Shown here piece by piece: positions 25,774 to 34,551 of a stretch of 64,000 bases of DNA. The translations under genes were made by a program, and so were the position numbers. Numbering within the stretch: the stretch's first letter is position 1; each line of letters starts with the position of its first letter. The DNA is taken from the NCBI RefSeq assembly GCF_042646085.1, contig NZ_JBHRSZ010000009.1, positions 62,001 through 126,000 on the forward strand, in the 5' to 3' direction. This stretch comes from Litoribrevibacter euphylliae (GTDB lineage: Bacteria; Pseudomonadota; Gammaproteobacteria; Pseudomonadales; Litoribrevibacteraceae). Below the pieces are notes generated by a model. The model searched no databases. It was not told where the DNA came from and worked only from the letters and a program-made list of their open reading frames with translations.

Positions 25774-26738
25774 GGCCATGAACCTAAACCTAGGTCTTCC
25801 CGTAATTCATTCAGATTACTAAAGAGAAACTCAGAATCTTCCATGAGTCCACAATAATCATCATCCTTCATAGCGCTATTAGCTTTAGCCACGAATTCAT
25901 CTGAATTTTTCGAATTAATAAAACCTTCGAAAAGACTCTCAGGGTCAGCTGAATGATCTTCAATTAAGTGATCAATTATATGGTGACGAAGAAAAAGACT
26001 CATTTCAGATCTATGCTTTTCCTTTTGATCAATATTGCTAACAATCTCATCAAATTCATTTGGAGATAGCCCGCGAATAATGCTCGTTGAGTAATCCTTC
26101 AATGTCTCAGCAACAATACTCAAATTAGATAATTGCTTTTCAAGTGATGCGATTGGAGCATCATTAGATTTTTTAATCAGAAATTGCGTAAACAAGCCGG
26201 CCCACTGATCTTTAAGCCACTTGGTAATATCTTCAACATTCTCAAACTCTTTAACCAAGTTGTTACGCTTTTGAGCGTAAACAACATCAAGAAGTCTGAA
26301 CACGTTTACACTATCGACATGCGCATATTTTATGGTGTCGTTTTCTCTGTTTTCTTTATACGTTTGATATTCTGCCGCAACCCCTTTTTCTACAAAGATA
26401 TATATTGGTATATCTCTTTCTTTTGCCGTTTCGTATTCTTTTTTCGTTATTGAGTTGAAGTGCTCGTAGTGCTTTTCCAATTCATCATCTGATATATCTA
26501 CTTGCTCTTCGGACACGCTTGAGCCATATCTACCTCCAACCACAAGAACCAGTATGTGACAACTTTCCAACTCCTTATAACAAGATTCATCTAAAGGCTC
26601 ATGATGATCAAAAGGAATATCACCATTTTCAAAGAGAACTGTTTCGTATCCCATATCATCGATAAATGATTCAATCGATTTTCTAATATGCTTCAAATCA
26701 TAGTATGTAGAGCTAACAAAAATTCTAGGCTTAGCCAT
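25728..26738 (-). CDS. DUF4062 domain protein carried on an integron-type cassette
   Basis: This 336-residue protein begins with the DUF4062 signature: RIFVSSTYYDLKHIRKSI, then ETVLFENGDIPF and VLVVGGRYGS (residues 4-70). DUF4062 is a Rossmann-like domain related to TIR/SEFIR-type modules and is common in effector or STAND-type defence proteins. The remaining part is helical and has no recognised enzyme motif. AT-rich codons set it apart from its neighbours. It lies between two attC-like sites in the same orientation, so it is a mobile cassette. A role in phage defence or stress response is inference. Confidence 0.75.
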   Translation of the reverse strand: MAKPRIFVSSTYYDLKHIRKSIESFIDDMGYETVLFENGDIPFDHHEPLDESCYKELESCHILVLVVGGRYGSSVSEEQVDISDDELEKHYEHFNSITKKEYETAKERDIPIYIFVEKGVAAEYQTYKENRENDTIKYAHVDSVNVFRLLDVVYAQKRNNLVKEFENVEDITKWLKDQWAGLFTQFLIKKSNDAPIASLEKQLSNLSIVAETLKDYSTSIIRGLSPNEFDEIVSNIDQKEKHRSEMSLFLRHHIIDHLIEDHSADPESLFEGFINSKNSDEFVAKANSAMKDDDYCGLMEDSEFLFSNLNELREDLGLGSWPRITKQSKGRKKPRL

Positions 26739-26766
26739 TCAATACATTCTCCTTAATATTCTGATC

Positions 26767-26808
26767 GTATAACAGCGAATTCTGCGTCCCTATGGACGCA
26801 GATCCGCT
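26767..26808 (-). mobile_element. attC-like site upstream of the DUF4062 cassette
   Basis: The minus strand ends in GTTATAC (26773-26767), exactly complementary to the GTATAAC at the other end of the DUF4062 cassette. The arms 26774-26789 and 26794-26808 pair with one extra base and one mismatch. The far outer box is degenerate, so the site may be partly decayed. Confidence 0.5.
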
Positions 26809-26859
26809 TTTCCAATTTTGTGTCTCATTCTCTAACGCATTTCCCAGCGAAACATCAAC

Positions 26860-27066
26860 TTAATACATATATATAAATGCTTCATCCCCAAAGTGCGTCT
26901 TCAGTATGCAATTAGTGCATTCCCAAAAAGCGTTCAAAAAAATTAAATTTCCATTTATTTTCATAACCTTATAATTACACCATACCCCAAAAGCGCCAAA
27001 AGGTCGGATATTTTCCGTATTAACACCTATTCGCATCTTGATATAACTGTATAAAAACACAGACAA
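26860..27066 (-). CDS. possible small cassette gene
   Basis: This open frame of 68 codons precedes the attC-like site at 26767-26808 on the same strand, where a cassette gene would be expected. It encodes an aromatic-rich peptide with one C-x2-C pair (WECTNC). No ribosome site of note and no family match is seen. It may be noise in AT-rich sequence. Confidence 0.25.
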   Translation of the reverse strand: MSVFLYSYIKMRIGVNTENIRPFGAFGVWCNYKVMKINGNLIFLNAFWECTNCILKTHFGDEAFIYMY

Positions 27067-27167
27067 TTTTTATACTCTTGTATTAAATCGCGGAGGTAAT
27101 GCAGTTCAAAGCCCTATGGATGAATTGATGAATCAAGAGGCCATAGTTTCCTCCTAGGGTTAGAAAC

Positions 27168-27200
27168 CAAAAAACCGAGCGTCCTTTCGAACACTCGGCT
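27168..27200 (-). terminator. terminator of the nir (heme d1) operon
   Basis: An 8-bp stem with one G-U pair (27175-27182 with 27191-27198) is followed on the minus strand by a run of seven bases that are mostly T. It lies about 40 bases after the nirN stop. Confidence 0.8.
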
Positions 27201-27238
27201 TCTTCTAGCTCAGCTTTTGCCAACAAACAATGAACACC

Positions 27239-28795
27239 TTAGTGACTGGTTCCCCGCTCATACTGTGTCTTGTTCCAGACGTTGTATTTGCCGGAGGGTT
27301 TAACCATAGGCAGACGTTTTTCTTCTTCCAGGGTATTGGCGTCATAGACGATGACTTCGCCGTCCATATCCCAAATACTCAGAAGCAGTTTGGAGCCGTC
27401 TTTGTTGAACTCCACATGGGCAGCGGTTTTGCCCGGTGCAGGCCGTAGAGTTTTGACGATTTCCAGCGTTTTCTTGTCGATGACATGAACCGCTTCTTTG
27501 TTCGGGCCGAAGAACACATCTACCCAGGCGTACGGCGATTTTTCATGACTGCGCATGAAGAAGCCTGGCCCTTCGGTTTTAATGTCTTTGATCACTTCCC
27601 AGGTGGTCATGTCGATGACTGAGACTTTGCCTTCTTTCAAGTTAGGCGTTGCCAGTACTTGTTTTCCTTGGTAATCCCAAGTGATGCCGGAACCCAAGTG
27701 CGGCATTCCTGGTAATGGGATTGATGAAGTAACTTTGCCCAAGTCCAAGTCCACCACTTGTCCGCCAGCGGCATCACGGGATGCACCGATCAGCAGTTTG
27801 TAATCCGGATCAAAGAAGAAGTCGTCCAGGTAGTCATTCACTGCAATGGTTCTGACTTTAGGCGCACGTTCTTCATTGAACTTTGACTTATCAGAGGATG
27901 GATATGGAATCTCCCACACTTCTTTTAAGTCTTTCAACGCTGCGATAAAGGTATTGCGTGGCGGCGCATTGTAAACCGCGCTGACGCGAGAGGTTTTGCC
28001 TTCGGCATTTTGTACCGGATAGACCTTCATTAAATCCAGCGTTTCGGCATCCAGCAGCACCAAGTTATTTGGCAGATAGTTCGCCACCATGACGGACTTT
28101 CCATCCGACGAGACAGCCAGATTCCGGGTATTGATCCCGGCTCGAATCTCCGCTACTACGGTTAGGTTGTAGATGTCGTATTTGGTGATCCAGCCATCAC
28201 GAGAAGCAAAGTAAACGAAACGGCCGTCCGGTGAATATTTAGGCCCGCCGTGTAAAGCAAAGCGACTTTTGAAGCGGTGAATCGGCTCAAAAGTATCACC
28301 ATTCAACAAGGTCACATGATGATCGCCCAGCTCAACCACCAAAAACAGGTTCATCAAATCCGCTTCAAACTTTGGCTTCGCCGGTAATTCGCTTGGTTGA
28401 TGATTAATGATTTGTGATGCTTGAATGCTCTCTTCTTCCCATACAGGAATGGCTTTAGGCACGGTATAAATGTAATTACCGAGTAGAGCTTGTTGTTCGG
28501 GAGTAAGCACTGAACCAAACGCTGGCATTTGTGTGGCCGCACGACCATTGGCAATGACCTTCAATGCCTTGTTCTTACGAAGACGAGATAGGTTATCCGG
28601 CAACAACGCTGGCCCCATGCCGCCCAAGCGTTCCGTCCCATGGCATGAAGCGCATTGGGCTTTGTACAAACTCTCGGTTTGCTTTAAATCGCTGTCAGAT
28701 AAGGTCACAGATTTTGAACCACCGTAACTGGTGATCGCTAAACCCGCCAACGCTGCCCCTAAAATGGTTTTTGAAAAAAGGGTTCGAAACATCAT
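27239..28795 (-). CDS. nirN: NirN, cytochrome cd1-like dihydro-heme d1 dehydrogenase
   Basis: NirN carries out the last oxidation in heme d1 synthesis in the periplasm, and resembles the NirS reductase. This 518-residue protein has a signal peptide (about 1-25), a cytochrome c domain with CASCH near residue 48 and an eight-bladed d1-type propeller from about 140. It is called NirN rather than NirS because the propeller carries ALHGGPKYSPDGRFVYFASRDGW and NTRNLAVSSDGK instead of the NirS HISRLSASGRY-type block. It also sits at the end of the d1 synthesis operon, three bases after nirE. A terminator follows. Confidence 0.88.
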   Translation of the reverse strand: MMFRTLFSKTILGAALAGLAITSYGGSKSVTLSDSDLKQTESLYKAQCASCHGTERLGGMGPALLPDNLSRLRKNKALKVIANGRAATQMPAFGSVLTPEQQALLGNYIYTVPKAIPVWEEESIQASQIINHQPSELPAKPKFEADLMNLFLVVELGDHHVTLLNGDTFEPIHRFKSRFALHGGPKYSPDGRFVYFASRDGWITKYDIYNLTVVAEIRAGINTRNLAVSSDGKSVMVANYLPNNLVLLDAETLDLMKVYPVQNAEGKTSRVSAVYNAPPRNTFIAALKDLKEVWEIPYPSSDKSKFNEERAPKVRTIAVNDYLDDFFFDPDYKLLIGASRDAAGGQVVDLDLGKVTSSIPLPGMPHLGSGITWDYQGKQVLATPNLKEGKVSVIDMTTWEVIKDIKTEGPGFFMRSHEKSPYAWVDVFFGPNKEAVHVIDKKTLEIVKTLRPAPGKTAAHVEFNKDGSKLLLSIWDMDGEVIVYDANTLEEEKRLPMVKPSGKYNVWNKTQYERGTSH

Positions 28796-28798
28796 ACC

Positions 28799-29722
28799 TC
28801 ACCCCACGTTATAGCTTTGAGTCACATTGTTTTGATCCAAGCGCTCTTGATCGAAATGCTCTTGATCCAAACACTCTTGATTAAAGCGTGCATGATTCTT
28901 ATGAGCGAGGCTGACCACTTCACCAACAATCATCATGGTGGGTGGTTTTAGACCCTCTTCCTGAATGGTGCTTACCAGCTTATCCAAGGTGGTAAAGGCC
29001 ACACGTTGACGCGTCGTTGTGCCGCGTTCAATCAAACCAACGGGTGTTTCTGCTGCTCGACCATGGGCTTGCAGTTGTTTGGAAATCAAATCGGCATTGG
29101 ACAACCCCATGTAAAAAACAACGGTGCGCTGATCGCTGGCCAGCGTTTGCCAGTCCAAATCCAGGCTACCGTCTTGTTTTCTGTGGCCGGTGATAAAGGT
29201 AACGGATTGAGCATAATCGCGATGCGTTAATGGGAAGCCCGCATACGCAGAGCAGCCTGAAGCTGAGGTAATGCCTGGCACGACGATGGATTCAATCTGA
29301 TTCGCCATCAAGACTTCCACTTCTTCACCGCCGCGCCCGAAAATGTACGGATCACCGCCCTTCAAACGCACGACGCGCTTACCCGCTTTTGCCAAGTCCA
29401 CCAATAATTGATTGGTTTGGTCTTGCGTGAGCACATGCTCTTTACAGCTTTTACCTGCGTTGATGAGTTCGGCATTCGCGGGTTTCAGCGCCACAATTTC
29501 AGGTGACACCAAGCGATCACAGACCACCACATCCGCTTGCTGAATCAACATCAAGGCATTCACGGTCAATAATCCTGGATCACCAGGGCCAGCCCCAACC
29601 AAGGCCACCTGCCCTTGTTGTAAAACGGGAATTCGATCGGCCAATAGTGCAGGAATGACTCGCGATAAACCTAAACCGGTAACCGAAGAGTCGGATGAAA
29701 CTCCTGTAGAATGATCAAGCAT
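28799..29722 (-). CDS. nirE: NirE/CobA-type uroporphyrinogen-III C-methyltransferase
   Basis: This SAM-dependent enzyme makes precorrin-2 from uroporphyrinogen III, the entry step to siroheme and heme d1. The 307-residue form starts at 29722 (MLDHST), which has GAGGAG upstream. A longer start at 29827 overlapping nirJ is possible but lacks a ribosome site. The methylase domain shows VGAGPGDPGLLT, then RLKGGDPYIFGRGGEE, then PGITSASGCSAYAGFPLTHR. The C-terminus has four 15-bp repeat units that encode an acidic, DQE-rich tail not usual for the family. Confidence 0.92.
   Translation of the reverse strand: MLDHSTGVSSDSSVTGLGLSRVIPALLADRIPVLQQGQVALVGAGPGDPGLLTVNALMLIQQADVVVCDRLVSPEIVALKPANAELINAGKSCKEHVLTQDQTNQLLVDLAKAGKRVVRLKGGDPYIFGRGGEEVEVLMANQIESIVVPGITSASGCSAYAGFPLTHRDYAQSVTFITGHRKQDGSLDLDWQTLASDQRTVVFYMGLSNADLISKQLQAHGRAAETPVGLIERGTTTRQRVAFTTLDKLVSTIQEEGLKPPTMMIVGEVVSLAHKNHARFNQECLDQEHFDQERLDQNNVTQSYNVG
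28834..28893. repeat. four 15-bp tandem units at the 3' end of nirE
   Basis: Units at 28834-28848, 28849-28863 and 28864-28878 plus one decayed unit encode CLDQE/HFDQE/RLDQN-type pentapeptides in the C-terminal tail of NirE. Confidence 0.85.
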
Positions 29723-29798
29723 ACTGCTCTCCTCGAGGCCTTTTTCAGGCTCTAATTTGCTCTCATCAAACGATAAGCTTTGCCAGCTTTCTAATGAC

Positions 29799-31097
29799 CT
29801 ATATGTTGACGTATTGAATGGCCTCATCCGTTGATTTAGGTCGGGTTATGTCGTTATTTTCACGCGCTTTTTGGGTGGTTTTCGTCTTTGGAAGCGGATC
29901 ACTGAAGCGACGGTTAGGATACTTGTTGGGCATTTCCAAACGATCTTCATCCTGAGCGTCGACGCCAATCTCTTCATTGGAGAGATAACACGCAGGATCT
30001 TCCGCCCAAGGGTCATCGGTTAACTGGTAAGCACGCACACGAGTGTTGCCGCCACAAATGGATAAATACTTGCAATCACCACAACGGCCGTGAACCGGTC
30101 TTGGGGTTTGTCGGAAGCCTTTCATTAACTCATCTTGTGGATCACGCCAAATCTCGGAAAACGGTTTTTCACGTACATTACCGAGATGGTAATCCCACCA
30201 GAAAGTATCCGGGTGGACATTACCCAGATTGTCGATATTGGAAATATTAACGCCGGAAGAATTCCCACCCCAGTTCACTAAACGCTGACGCAAAGCCTCT
30301 ACTTGATCAGGCACATTCCGCTCAGCCCATTGCAACAAGAACGGGCCATCGGCATCGTTATTACCGGTCACGTATTCCCGATGAATACCTTGCTTTAATT
30401 CGTTCCAGCAACGATCAAAAATCAATTCTAAAGCGTCGCGCGTCATTTGATGGAAGGCATCGCGCTTGCGGTTACGATTGCCACGCCCGGCATAATTCAA
30501 ATGCGAAAGGTAGAACTTGTCGATGTCGTATTCATCCATCAAGTTCAATAACTCGGGTAATTCTTTGGCATTGTCCTGCGTGAGCGTGGTGCGAATTCCC
30601 ACCTTGATGCCCTTCTCCCGACAGAGCTGAATGCCGTGCATCGACTCTTCAAACGCACCTTTACGCTGACGAAATACATCGTGCGTTTCTTTCAAGCCAT
30701 CAATACTGACGCCTACATAGTCGTAGCCCACTTCGGCAATCTGATCGATGTTTTCTTCAGTGATCAACGTCCCGTTACTGGATAACCCCACGTAAAAACC
30801 CATGTCTTTGGCGCGTTTGGAAATCTCAAAAATATCCGGCCTTAGCAGCGGTTCACCACCCGACAAAATCAACACCGGCACTCGAAAGCCTTTCAAATCA
30901 TCCATCACGGTGAACACTTCGTCGGTAGACAATTCCCCTTTGAAATCAATGTCCGCCGAAATCGAATAGCAATGTTTGCAGGTCAGGTTACAGCGGCGAA
31001 TCAGGTTCCAAATCACCACAGGGCCTGGCGGCTTTCTGGCGGGGCCAACAGGGGTAGGTTCTTGCAAGGTCTTCATGTATTGAGTGATTCGAAACAT
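29799..31097 (-). CDS. nirJ: NirJ, radical SAM enzyme of heme d1 synthesis
   Basis: NirJ replaces the two propionate side chains of didecarboxysiroheme by oxo groups. This 432-residue protein has the radical SAM motif CNLTCKHC (about residues 35-42), GGEPLLRP, and a C-terminal SPASM-like cysteine cluster (CGDCKYLSICGG, about 345-356). The start at 31097 (MFRITQ) follows GAGGAGCGAG. The gene is the usual neighbour of nirH and nirE. Its 60-base 5' gap contains an exact 15-bp duplication. Confidence 0.93.
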   Translation of the reverse strand: MFRITQYMKTLQEPTPVGPARKPPGPVVIWNLIRRCNLTCKHCYSISADIDFKGELSTDEVFTVMDDLKGFRVPVLILSGGEPLLRPDIFEISKRAKDMGFYVGLSSNGTLITEENIDQIAEVGYDYVGVSIDGLKETHDVFRQRKGAFEESMHGIQLCREKGIKVGIRTTLTQDNAKELPELLNLMDEYDIDKFYLSHLNYAGRGNRNRKRDAFHQMTRDALELIFDRCWNELKQGIHREYVTGNNDADGPFLLQWAERNVPDQVEALRQRLVNWGGNSSGVNISNIDNLGNVHPDTFWWDYHLGNVREKPFSEIWRDPQDELMKGFRQTPRPVHGRCGDCKYLSICGGNTRVRAYQLTDDPWAEDPACYLSNEEIGVDAQDEDRLEMPNKYPNRRFSDPLPKTKTTQKARENNDITRPKSTDEAIQYVNI

Positions 31098-31125
31098 CTC
31101 TCGCTCCTCAGTCAGCAAACCTGGC

Positions 31126-31155
31126 TATTCATTGCTGACATATTCATTGCTGACA
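31126..31155. repeat. exact 15-bp tandem duplication between nirH and nirJ
   Basis: Bases 31126-31140 are repeated without change at 31141-31155, just after the nirH stop and outside any gene. Confidence 0.9.
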
Positions 31156-31157
31156 GG

Positions 31158-31742
31158 CTAATTTGCTAATCGTAAACCGGTCTTTTTTAGTATTTTCGAG
31201 CTGTATAAAATCTCGTGTTCGGTACAGGCATCGCCCAGCAGTTCTTTCACTAATTGGGTACGCTCTTCCACTTGCGCCCGTTCAGAACCGTGCACCATGG
31301 CAAACAGGTTGTAATTCCAATACGGCTGATGACGCGGGCGTTGATAACAGTGACTCACGAACGGTAATTGTCCGACTTTGCGCCCTAACTCTTTGATCTG
31401 ATCATCCGCTACATTCCACACCGTCATGCCGTTGGCTTTAAAGCCGATGCGATAGTGGTTAGGCACGCCGGCGATTCGACGAATGACACCGCACTCTTTC
31501 ATCTTCTCAAGCCGGAACATCACCTCGTCTTCAGAGATACCCAGTTGTTCTGCGATGGTTTTATAAGGTCGTTCTACTATCGGTAAACCTTCTTGTGTTG
31601 CGATCACCAAATCGCGATCAATCTGAGTGAAGATGTAATCCTTGGCTCTTTCAGCGGGTGCTTCAGGCGTCTTTTGAGAAAAGCTCGGGACGTCTGTTTT
31701 ATTCGTATCGCTTGGATCAGAGTTCAAATCTAAGACCGACAT
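31158..31742 (-). CDS. nirH: NirH, siroheme decarboxylase subunit
   Basis: The Lrp/AsnC-like proteins NirD, L, G and H together decarboxylate siroheme to didecarboxysiroheme. This 194-residue product has the HTH-like N-terminal domain (IDRDLVIATQEGLPIVERPYKTIAEQLG) and the AsnC-type C-terminal domain with CYQRPRHQPYWNYNLFAMVHG. The histidine- and arginine-rich HCYQRPRHQP motif marks the NirL/NirH type. The start at 31742 (MSVLDL) has AGGAGGAG and overlaps the nirG end by 26 bases. It has a 40-residue low-complexity N-terminal extension. Confidence 0.88.
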   Translation of the reverse strand: MSVLDLNSDPSDTNKTDVPSFSQKTPEAPAERAKDYIFTQIDRDLVIATQEGLPIVERPYKTIAEQLGISEDEVMFRLEKMKECGVIRRIAGVPNHYRIGFKANGMTVWNVADDQIKELGRKVGQLPFVSHCYQRPRHQPYWNYNLFAMVHGSERAQVEERTQLVKELLGDACTEHEILYSSKILKKTGLRLAN

Positions 31743-32160
31743 AGAACTCCTCCTGTTTTGGCATGTTGTACACTTGGTAGCCCGTGATGGCTTCCATCCG
31801 TTGAATGGTTTCTTCAATACCTTCCGGCGTTTCCGTCGCCAGCACAAACCACATATTCAACTCGTGCTCACGCTGATAGTTGTGAGCAACTTCAGGAAAA
31901 GCATTCACTAGCTCAGTGACTTTCTCATAATCTTCAGGCGCTACCTTCATTGCCGCCAAGGTTAAACCGCCCCCCAAGCGTTCCGCCTGAAACATGGGGC
32001 CAAACCGACTGAAAATGCCGTCATCCAACAGCGTTTGAACTCGTTGCATAACGTCTGATTCTTCAAGCTCAAACTCTTCCGCGATGGCTAGGAAAGGTCG
32101 TTCAGTCACCGGGAAACCATCCTGTAGACGATTCACCAGCTGCTTGTCGATGTTATCCAT
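31717..32160 (-). CDS. nirG: NirG, siroheme decarboxylase subunit
   Basis: This 147-residue Lrp-like protein equals the family length for NirG. It shows VTERPFLAIAEEFELEESDVMQRVQTLLDDGIFSRFGPMF and the NYQREHELNMWFVLATE block that marks the NirD/NirG type. The start overlaps the nirL stop by three to eight bases (ATGGATAA), so translation is coupled. It partners with the other three NirDLGH proteins in the cytoplasm. Confidence 0.9.
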   Translation of the reverse strand: MDNIDKQLVNRLQDGFPVTERPFLAIAEEFELEESDVMQRVQTLLDDGIFSRFGPMFQAERLGGGLTLAAMKVAPEDYEKVTELVNAFPEVAHNYQREHELNMWFVLATETPEGIEETIQRMEAITGYQVYNMPKQEEFYVGLRFEL

Positions 32161-32821
32161 AGGCCACCTGCCGAGTTGAAGATGAATGCTCAGCCAAGGC
32201 TGAGGTCTTCAGACGTTCCTGTTGAGCTACATACTCACAGGCGGCGCTGTTTGTTTCGCTTTGAGAGTGTGGATTAGGCTGACACGATGAATAGTGGCCA
32301 CCGCATTGTTTGAACAGGCGATAACTGAACAAAACGTCTCTTGGGATCGCATCCAATTCATGCGCCTCAATTAACTCAGCCAGCTGTTCCAACACCATAG
32401 AACGACTCTTACCGTGGATCATAGTAAAGAGGTTGTAGCGCCACTCAGGTAATCGTCTTGGCCGTTGATAGCAGAGAGTTACAGGGTCGGCCTTGCTCAA
32501 CACATCACCTATCGCATCCACTTGGTGATCAGGCACATCCCACACCACCATGGCATTGGCGCGATAGCCCAACGCATGATGTTTAACCACTAATCCAAAG
32601 CGCTTAATCAGACCGTTCGTTGTCCAGTCTTGCAACGTTTTCATCACCGCTAGCTCAGATACGCCCAACGCCGTTGCCAAGGTTTGATAAGGCTGAGGCG
32701 TTAAGGGCAAGCCATCCTGAATCGCCTGTCTTAACAATTGTTGCTGAGTACCAGTAAGCGGTGCTGCATTTAACTGCGATGCATTTAACTGCGATGCGTT
32801 TAACTGCAATGATGACCCCAT
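32153..32821 (-). CDS. nirL: NirL, siroheme decarboxylase subunit
   Basis: This 222-residue Lrp-like protein has the HTH region LPLTPQPYQTLATALGVSELAVMK and the LCYQRPRRLPEWRYNLFTMIHG motif of the NirL/NirH type. The start at 32821 (MGSS) follows GAGGAG; longer in-frame starts overlap nirD and lack one. Residues 5-20 are a repeated LNASQ series from a 15-bp tandem repeat. The C-terminus is extended by about 40 Ser/Gln-rich residues. Confidence 0.88.
   Translation of the reverse strand: MGSSLQLNASQLNASQLNAAPLTGTQQQLLRQAIQDGLPLTPQPYQTLATALGVSELAVMKTLQDWTTNGLIKRFGLVVKHHALGYRANAMVVWDVPDHQVDAIGDVLSKADPVTLCYQRPRRLPEWRYNLFTMIHGKSRSMVLEQLAELIEAHELDAIPRDVLFSYRLFKQCGGHYSSCQPNPHSQSETNSAACEYVAQQERLKTSALAEHSSSTRQVAYG
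32761..32805. repeat. three 15-bp tandem units at the 5' end of nirL
   Basis: Units at 32761-32775, 32776-32790 and 32791-32805 encode LNAAP, LNASQ and LNASQ in the N-terminal tail of NirL. Confidence 0.85.
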
Positions 32822-32847
32822 GTTGATCTCCTCGTTTGGCATACCCG

Positions 32848-33300
32848 TCATGCATCCCAATGAATCTTGAATCCCAAATCGATGTAATAACTTTTGACCA
32901 TAGGTAGCGGCATCACTGTGTAGCCACAAACCGCTTCAATATCTTCTAATACTTGATTCAGCTGTTCTTGGTCTGGCGCTGTGACTACGAACCACAAGTT
33001 GTACTTATGCTCACGTGCGTAGTTGTGATTCACGCCGTCGAAGGCATTTACCTGCTCCGCCACGGTTTTTAGTTCCGCATCAGGTACGGCCATGGCTGCT
33101 AAAACACTGGCCCCCGCTTTTTTATGATTAAAAACCGGACCGACTCGAGACAAAACACCGCTTTCTTGCAAACGTTCTAAAGACTCAATGACTTCAGATT
33201 CTGAAACACCCAGGTTCTCCGCCATTTCAAGATAGGGACGAGACGAGATGGGTAAACCCTTTTGGTATTCATCAATCAATTTGCGATCCAACTCATTCAT
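32848..33300 (-). CDS. nirD: NirD, siroheme decarboxylase subunit
   Basis: This 150-residue Lrp-like protein has the usual length of NirD. It has LPISSRPYLEMAENLGVSESEVIESLERLQESGVLSRVGPVF and HNYAREHKYNLWFVVTA. The ATG at 33300 has GAGG at suitable spacing; a TTG 21 bases upstream is less likely. The gene follows nirF by about 30 bases. Confidence 0.9.
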   Translation of the reverse strand: MNELDRKLIDEYQKGLPISSRPYLEMAENLGVSESEVIESLERLQESGVLSRVGPVFNHKKAGASVLAAMAVPDAELKTVAEQVNAFDGVNHNYAREHKYNLWFVVTAPDQEQLNQVLEDIEAVCGYTVMPLPMVKSYYIDLGFKIHWDA

Positions 33301-33330
33301 GCCACTCGCCTCACATCTCAATCCGACAAC

Positions 33331-34551
33331 TTACAACCCAATGGTATGAGCACGATTGGTAAAGAAGATGCCACTTGGGCTTTCTGCGGCTAAACATTCC
33401 ACTTCTTTAAAGTCGCGAGTGTTGTAGATACAGACTTTATTTTCATCCCGAACGGAGGCCCAAAGCTTCTCACCTCTCGGGTTAAACTCCATGTGGAGTA
33501 CGGTTTTACCCGGCTCTTTGTGGTGTATCACTTCGAGCGTTTCGGTGTCGATCACTTCCAAGACATTGTTTCTTGGAAAAGCAAAGTTCACCCAAACGTG
33601 ACGGCCATCAGGGCGAGCCATCACAAAGATCGGTTGACCGTGCACAGGGATAGCGCCCACCTGTTCCCAGGTATTCATATCCACCACGATCACTTCATGG
33701 CGCCCTACCGCCGGTACAAAGGCACGATTTCCGGCAACGGCCCAACCTTCTAGATGCGGCATTTTGTATACGGGCAAGCGTTGCTCGCCTTTGCCGTAAT
33801 TGGGAAGAATCTTGCGAACGCCCTTTTCCGGATACCAAAGGTCCAGCAACGCCATGCCATCTTCACCGTATAAACCGGCGATATAATAACGACCGTTCGG
33901 GGAAATCAGCGCATCGTAAGGCTTGGAACCAATATCAAAGAACTTCTGAATCTTTGGTTCCTCGCCTGACATATCAACCAACCAGATTTCATTGGAGTCG
34001 AACAAGCTGAACACAAACTTTTGATCCGGCGCGTCGACTAAACCCACGGTTTTGGATTGTTTACCATCTCGACCGATTGCAGGCAGATCCAACACCAGTT
34101 CCAAGGTGTCACTGTTAAAAATTTTCACACCACCGGGCGTATAATTAGAAACCGCCACGAGCTTGCCGTCTTGCGAAATGGCACCGCCGATACTGTTGCC
34201 GGACTGCACCACGCGCTTATCAATTTTTTGCTCAAGAATATCGACTTTGGTTAAGCCACCATCACGGCCAAACACATAGGCAAAGCGTTCATCACGGGAA
34301 AACACGATGGAGGCATGAGACAAATCACCTAACTCGGACACAGACGCGACTTTTCTTTGATCACTGGTATCGACGATTTGAACCGAACCTGTGGCACGTT
34401 CAATGATTACCCCTAAATCCCCCGTAGCCTGAGGCTCTGAGTGCTTGGCAACTAAATGCTGTGCATCTGGAGTCATAAGTGAGCAACCTGAGATCACGCT
34501 TGAAACAAGCATTACGCTCAACGCGCTTCTGATTGGACTGAATGTTTTCAT
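33331..34551 (-). CDS. nirF: NirF, heme d1 biosynthesis protein (lipoprotein)
   Basis: NirF is a d1-binding propeller protein that acts in the late periplasmic steps before NirN. This 406-residue protein begins with a lipoprotein signal (VSSVISGCSLM, Cys at about 23), as in membrane-anchored NirF of Pseudomonas. The rest is an eight-bladed propeller with blocks DLGVIIERATGSVQIVD, YVFGRDGGLTKVD and WVNFAFPRNNVLEVID. The start overlaps the nirC stop as ATGA. Confidence 0.92.
   Translation of the reverse strand: MKTFSPIRSALSVMLVSSVISGCSLMTPDAQHLVAKHSEPQATGDLGVIIERATGSVQIVDTSDQRKVASVSELGDLSHASIVFSRDERFAYVFGRDGGLTKVDILEQKIDKRVVQSGNSIGGAISQDGKLVAVSNYTPGGVKIFNSDTLELVLDLPAIGRDGKQSKTVGLVDAPDQKFVFSLFDSNEIWLVDMSGEEPKIQKFFDIGSKPYDALISPNGRYYIAGLYGEDGMALLDLWYPEKGVRKILPNYGKGEQRLPVYKMPHLEGWAVAGNRAFVPAVGRHEVIVVDMNTWEQVGAIPVHGQPIFVMARPDGRHVWVNFAFPRNNVLEVIDTETLEVIHHKEPGKTVLHMEFNPRGEKLWASVRDENKVCIYNTRDFKEVECLAAESPSGIFFTNRAHTIGL

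Larger units (their letters stand above)
26739..27238. other. AT-rich intergenic region between the cassette island and the nir operon
   Basis: This 500-base gap contains the attC-like site at 26767-26808, a possible 68-codon cassette gene, and the nirN terminator at 27168-27200. The part near 27070-27160 shows nothing recognisable. Confidence 0.5.

Noticed and set aside
26184..26453. 89-codon forward frame rich in Phe
   Set aside because: It is antisense to the DUF4062 gene and its composition reflects AT-rich sequence.
27239..28795. Cytochrome cd1 nitrite reductase NirS
   Set aside because: The propeller has the NirN-type blocks and lacks the NirS HISRLSASGRY-type segment, and it ends the heme d1 operon as nirN does.
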